This document shows positions 5,201-7,139 of a stretch of 7,139 bases of DNA, piece after piece. Source of the stretch: Candidatus Kerfeldbacteria bacterium (GTDB lineage Bacteria > Patescibacteriota > Patescibacteriia > PEXW01); the NCBI GenBank assembly GCA_903867845.1, contig CAIPSZ010000030.1, positions 1 to 7,139 on the forward strand, written 5' to 3'. The translations under genes and the position numbers were made by a program. Position 1 is the first letter of the stretch, and each line of letters starts with the position of its first letter. The notes under the pieces were generated by a model, which was not told the origin of the DNA, ran no database searches, and saw only the letters and a program-made list of their open reading frames with translations.

Positions 5201-7077
5201 AACGTGTACACGCCGGCCGCATTGGTCGTGGCGGTTGCACCGTTCGATAAGGTCATGGTCCAGCCCTGAAGCGCTGGCTCGCCATTGTCCCAGATGCCGT
5301 TTCCATTCAAGTCTTCAAACTTGTGGCCAGAGATGGTGCCGTACTTCTGTGCGTTGGTCACGGTGAGTTCCGTGGTCGTACCCTTGGTGACGGTTACCTG
5401 TGCTCCGTCAGTCGGGATGCTATTTGCATCGGCACTGAACTTGACGAAGCTGTAGTTGGCGTCAAGATTTTCCGTTACCGTATACGTCCCGGTTGGGAGG
5501 TTGAAGGAAGCGTCTGTACCTTCCGCAATTGTTCCCGAGCCATTACCCGAAACATTCACGGTAAATCCGTGGGTATCCGTCACGTTCGTTACGCCATCGG
5601 GCGCAACCACATTCTTGTGGATGATGAGGTTACCGGTGTCACGAGTGTTCGTAAACGTGCAGATAACCGCATGACCAGCGGAAACCGTTACAGAATTATT
5701 CGTCGGGGTAACTGGCGTGCCATTATCCGTACAGGCGAGTGAAGCGCTGTAGTTTGCTAAACCACCAGTTTCCGAAACGTAGTACGTGCCCGTTGGGACA
5801 GTTTTCGTTCCGGTCGTTAGCGGGGCCGCGCCATTGATTCCAGTGGCCTGGTTGGCAATGTCAAAGCTATTTGCACTGGTGCCAATATTCAGCGTTGTTT
5901 GTCCAGGAGTGCCAACCCAGATTTTTTTCAGTTCAATCGTTCCGGTATTGCGCGTATTTGTAAACGTACACACCACGGTATGGTCGGTTGTTACTTGTAC
6001 TGAGTTGTTAGGCCCGGGTGTTATTGGTGATCCGTTGTCTGTACAGTCAAGTGAAGAAGTGTAGTTCGTTAGGCTGCCGGCTTCCGAGACATAGTATGTA
6101 CCCGCGGTTACCGTATTTGCTCCAGTGGTCAGGGGGCTAGCTCCAGCCGCGCCAGTGAGTTGGCTGTCAACATTGCTTGCCCCGGCTGTCGTTCCAATGT
6201 TAAGCGTTGTCTGGCCAGGCGTTCCCGACCAGATTTTTTTCAGCTCGATTGTCCCTTTCTGTTCTTTTACATTACAGAGTGTAATTCCGTTGTCGCCTTG
6301 TGCGACAGAAACGATTGCCGGTAATGATGCATTACCTTGTGGGATGTTGGTGCAGGAGTATTGAGTGCTACCGGTCGGGTACCAACCAACGAAGTGGTAA
6401 CCACTGATAGCATTCTCATTTACCGTGTGGTTGCCAATAAACACATTGCTCGCTGTCGAACCCATAGCTTTGTCAGCCGTTCCGGCATCCAGGCCCCACT
6501 TGAAGCCATAGCTACTCGGGTTGTCATTCACAAAAGAACCCGATCCATTTACATCAACTTTTTTGCTCACGGTTAGGTTACCGACTCGGGCGTTACCAAA
6601 GTTAATCGTCCACGAGAAGCCGGTATTCGCTGCGGTAAGGTTAATCGTTGGAGGTGTGGGAGTCATCTGTATCCAGCCAGCCTGCTGGACTTCTTCTACC
6701 TTGTACGTTGCTGGACCAGTAATGTTGAAGGTGTACTCGCCCATATGTGGGCCAGAAGCAATTGTCGTTGTCGTTTGAGAGAGGCTCCAGCTACCGTTAC
6801 TCTGCTGGAGGAAAAGTTTAATCGTCCAGCCTGGTAAGAGCGGTTCGCCAGTATCCTGTTTCCCATTACCGTTCAGGTCCTCAAACTTTACTCCAGTAAT
6901 GGTGCCTGTACACGCTTGAGCAACTTGAGGAAGAATGAGCGTCCCGACTAAACCGGCATTAAAGACGACAGCCAGGGTCGAAATGATATTGAGTGTTTTC
7001 CATGCTCGGCGTTTGACGATTCGGGGCTTGAGGAAATCCACTCCGCTAACTAACGAACGCACAGTGTTATTCGTCAT
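2272..7077 (-). CDS. Giant LPTTG-anchored surface protein: ten CnaB/SdrB-like and four DUF11-like modules
   Basis: This 1601-residue protein starts at ATG 7077-7075; an in-frame TAA at 7092-7090 rules out a longer form. Residues 1-55 are a long signal peptide (basic KPRIVKRRAWK, hydrophobic core, VAQA end). Ten transthyretin-like modules follow, at about 57-165, 166-272, 274-376, 378-480, 482-577, 579-672, 673-772, 773-869, 870-966 and 967-1059. Each has a Y/H-x-V-x-E strand and a closing Asn strand, as in SdrD-B, SpaA and CnaB domains. Four DUF11-like modules follow, at about 1060-1188, 1190-1317, 1319-1436 and 1446-1556, with K-T near the start and D-x-[LI]-P in the middle. The C-terminus has VLGE, LPTTG (1565-1569), a hydrophobic helix (about 1573-1592), RRK and a short tail. 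It is secreted and covalently wall-anchored, presumably by the adjacent sortase. The role is probably adhesin or stalk; no ligand-binding domain is recognised. It is rich in Thr, Asn, Gly and Ser, typical of exposed repeat proteins. Confidence 0.95.
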   Translation of the reverse strand: MTNNTVRSLVSGVDFLKPRIVKRRAWKTLNIISTLAVVFNAGLVGTLILPQVAQACTGTITGVKFEDLNGNGKQDTGEPLLPGWTIKLFLQQSNGSWSLSQTTTTIASGPHMGEYTFNITGPATYKVEEVQQAGWIQMTPTPPTINLTAANTGFSWTINFGNARVGNLTVSKKVDVNGSGSFVNDNPSSYGFKWGLDAGTADKAMGSTASNVFIGNHTVNENAISGYHFVGWYPTGSTQYSCTNIPQGNASLPAIVSVAQGDNGITLCNVKEQKGTIELKKIWSGTPGQTTLNIGTTAGASNVDSQLTGAAGASPLTTGANTVTAGTYYVSEAGSLTNYTSSLDCTDNGSPITPGPNNSVQVTTDHTVVCTFTNTRNTGTIELKKIWVGTPGQTTLNIGTSANSFDIANQATGINGAAPLTTGTKTVPTGTYYVSETGGLANYSASLACTDNGTPVTPTNNSVTVSAGHAVICTFTNTRDTGNLIIHKNVVAPDGVTNVTDTHGFTVNVSGNGSGTIAEGTDASFNLPTGTYTVTENLDANYSFVKFSADANSIPTDGAQVTVTKGTTTELTVTNAQKYGTISGHKFEDLNGNGIWDNGEPALQGWTMTLSNGATATTNAAGVYTFSNVVPGTYSVTEEDRTGWTHTTTNPLTGIVIGSNGTSTNNNFGNFQNISITGCKVIDQDGSLDSTKDQTPKAGWNITLSKNGHSVDTQATGENGCATWSNLGPGSYSVSEATVAGYSALGATSHDFGTVTCGTDPNYTYTFINTQNASIKAVKLMDADGNASTTGDQTPKAGWTVQLWQGASQIGGNQVTGADGSYTFANLVPGTYTVKEIVPAGYTALTSTSNVVHLASGAQDVETFINFQNVNITACKYVDTNGDGNITEDPLYTAEGGWPMTLALGDGKTTQNTVRGCTTFSNLAPGAYTVSEGSKTGWVQTYPTDPSTYMVNATSGQNQTMNFGNFQLGKILGYKYSTNEQKLNGWTICLDSSDNCVVTGSGNWPTGYYEFDNVSAGQHTVKETQVYGWYAVSPALLTGNVVTMTSGASVEADFVNGQNSFTVGIEKTGPVTTNAGDSITYTLNWSVSGNTPVNTVLTDPLPANTTFVSASNGGTSDGTTVTWNLGTKNPAANGSVTLTVKANSPLDSGTVITNTGKICGTGELPLNADHREGLTTKCATSTVTTTVSAKASLGLTKTADLVTVNGNQNITYTITWSVAGNSQTTNVTVTDPIPATTTYVSMNCGSTTGMCTMSTTGTPVTSATWLLGTRNPGETGTLTYVVKTAISVPNGSIIPNTAKIAADGIDPVFATANVTAATAPQLQITKTANATIVNPGDPITYTVLVKNIGTDTAINAVMSDTLPAGFTWVSENPAATTIVGQTGTWNLGNMAVGDTKTIAYTVNVAPGTTAGTYNNIAAAKADNAPKVSTQVPVQTRVPQVLGETTTPTLGITKTVSKTTANPGDVLTYTVIIKNTGSGSAINVVLNDTLPTGFTFDGTTLTTKSWSLGDLAAGASNTVTYKVNVGSSVPAGSYDNLAVAKADNHSSIHASVSVTVKRGRVLGETLPTTGAGILDYGIAAAGAGLIILGFVLARRKQGSDLA
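2275..2385 (-). other. LPTTG cell-wall sorting signal
   Basis: LPTTG at residues 1565-1569 is followed by a short spacer, about 20 hydrophobic residues (rich in Ala, Gly, Ile and Leu) and RRK, then a six-residue tail. This is the classic tripartite sortase substrate ending. It is preceded directly by VLGE-T, a combination I associate with Patescibacteria surface proteins. Confidence 0.93.
2389..3900 (-). repeat. Four DUF11-like modules before the sorting signal
   Basis: Each module opens with a K-T motif (EKTG, TKTA, TKTA, TKTV), then [ND]-[AGP]-[GND]-x(2,4)-[IL]-TYT, a central D-x-[LI]-P (TDPLP, TDPIP, SDTLP, NDTLP), a W-x-LG strand and a closing N-[TIL]-[AG] strand. This matches the conserved-repeat DUF11 family common in bacterial surface proteins. 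The last two modules are closest to each other and both end in VLGE. Confidence 0.85.
3901..6909 (-). repeat. Ten tandem transthyretin-like (CnaB/SpaA/SdrB) modules
   Basis: These modules are about 93-109 residues each, diverged in sequence but with shared landmarks. The Lys/Glu/Asn sets are K64/E128/N162, K172 or K173/E221/N269, K280 or K281/E332/N374, K384 or K385/E436/N477, K488/E536/N575, K586/E638/N670, K680/E736/N769, K779/E836/N866, K876/E932/N965 and K975/E1023/N1056. In CnaB-type domains this set makes a Lys-Asn isopeptide bond catalysed by the Glu. Modules 1 and 6 share a FEDLNGNG opening, and modules 7 and 8 share DQTPKAGW exactly 99 residues apart. Confidence 0.85.
5638..6258 (-). 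repeat. Recent tandem duplication of modules 3 and 4 (312-nt period)
   Basis: Residues 274-376 and 378-480 are much more alike than any other neighbouring pair. Both contain GTIELKKIW, GTPGQTTLNIG, PLTTG, GTYYVSE, CTDNG and CTFTNTR at matching places. The DNA is also recognisably repeated: the AGATTTTTTTCAG segment (plus-strand reading) recurs at 5919 and 6231, exactly 312 bases or 104 codons apart. Confidence 0.9.
6913..7077 (-). other. Signal peptide of the giant surface protein
   Basis: Residues 1-55 comprise an extended N-region, a cluster of Lys and Arg (17-27), a hydrophobic stretch (about 28-50) and A-Q-A before Cys56. Cleavage is expected after Ala55. The residue at -3 is Ala and not Leu, so this is not a good lipobox despite the Cys at +1; the LPTTG end also argues for wall anchoring and not lipidation. 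Confidence 0.8.
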
Positions 7078-7139
7078 AAATGATGACGGTTAAGAATGTA
7101 TGAAGTTGAATGAGAGACGTGCCTGATAATGGCGATTGA
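7078..7139. other. Short upstream region of the surface-protein gene
   Basis: These 62 nt separate the ATG from the window edge. No Shine-Dalgarno sequence lies at the usual distance; the minus-strand sequence just before the ATG is TAACCGTCATCATTT. TACATT (7100-7095) and CATTAT (7131-7126) are possible -10 boxes, but neither has a -35 at a sensible distance within view. The promoter may lie outside the window. Confidence 0.3.

Noticed and set aside
4207..5250. Long plus-strand open frame of 347 codons opposite the giant gene
   Set aside because: It lies wholly antisense to modules 6-10 of a clearly coding gene. Its product is Arg/Val/Gly-rich with no recognisable domain, as expected from the complement of a Thr/Asn-rich repeat gene.
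5900..6260. Programmed frameshift at the A7 tracts
   Set aside because: The zero frame continues with clear domain homology through both tracts, and no downstream structure or alternate-frame domain supports recoding.
6900..6930. Lipoprotein signal at Cys56
   Set aside because: The residues before Cys are A-Q-A without the Leu or Val expected at -3, and the protein already has a full LPTTG wall-sorting end.

Overview
The window reads as a three-gene cell-surface locus, with every gene on the minus strand. In transcription order these are: a 1601-residue secreted modular adhesin-like protein with an LPTTG cell-wall sorting signal (7077 to 2272); a 232-residue class E-like sortase (2263 to 1565); and a membrane-anchored CAP-superfamily protein with an NBR1-like four-tryptophan (FW) Ig domain (1499 down to the window edge at 1, so its 3' end is missing). 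The plus strand carries no credible gene. I saw no RNA gene, CRISPR array, insertion sequence or attachment site.

The organism is most likely a member of the Patescibacteria (Candidate Phyla Radiation). The clues are the VLGE-LPxTG surface-protein ending, the CAP protein with a His-rich N-terminal cytoplasmic segment, a transmembrane (TM) helix and a C-terminal pair of TM helices, the sortase/substrate gene pair, and the mid-range GC content. This rests on remembered family patterns and not on a database search. A Gram-positive-like envelope fits in any case.

The large protein has a signal peptide, then ten consecutive transthyretin-like (SdrD-B/SpaA/CnaB-like) modules, then four DUF11-type modules, then LPTTG, a hydrophobic helix and a positive tail. 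All ten N-terminal modules keep a Lys near the first strand, a Glu in a Y/H-x-V-x-E strand and an Asn in a closing strand (usually F-x-N). This is the residue set that forms intramolecular isopeptide bonds in CnaB domains. Several modules also carry paired cysteines or Asp/Asn-rich loops that could bind calcium. The picture is a rigid, multiply cross-linked surface stalk or adhesin.

The sortase starts 8 nt after the stop codon of the large gene, so the two almost certainly share an operon and the sortase is the natural candidate for anchoring it. The CAP gene follows after 65 nt that contain an 8-bp perfect inverted repeat and promoter-like motifs; it may have its own promoter or be read through from upstream. 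A reasonable inference is that the locus builds an outward-facing attachment structure. Nothing in the sequence shows the partner or ligand.
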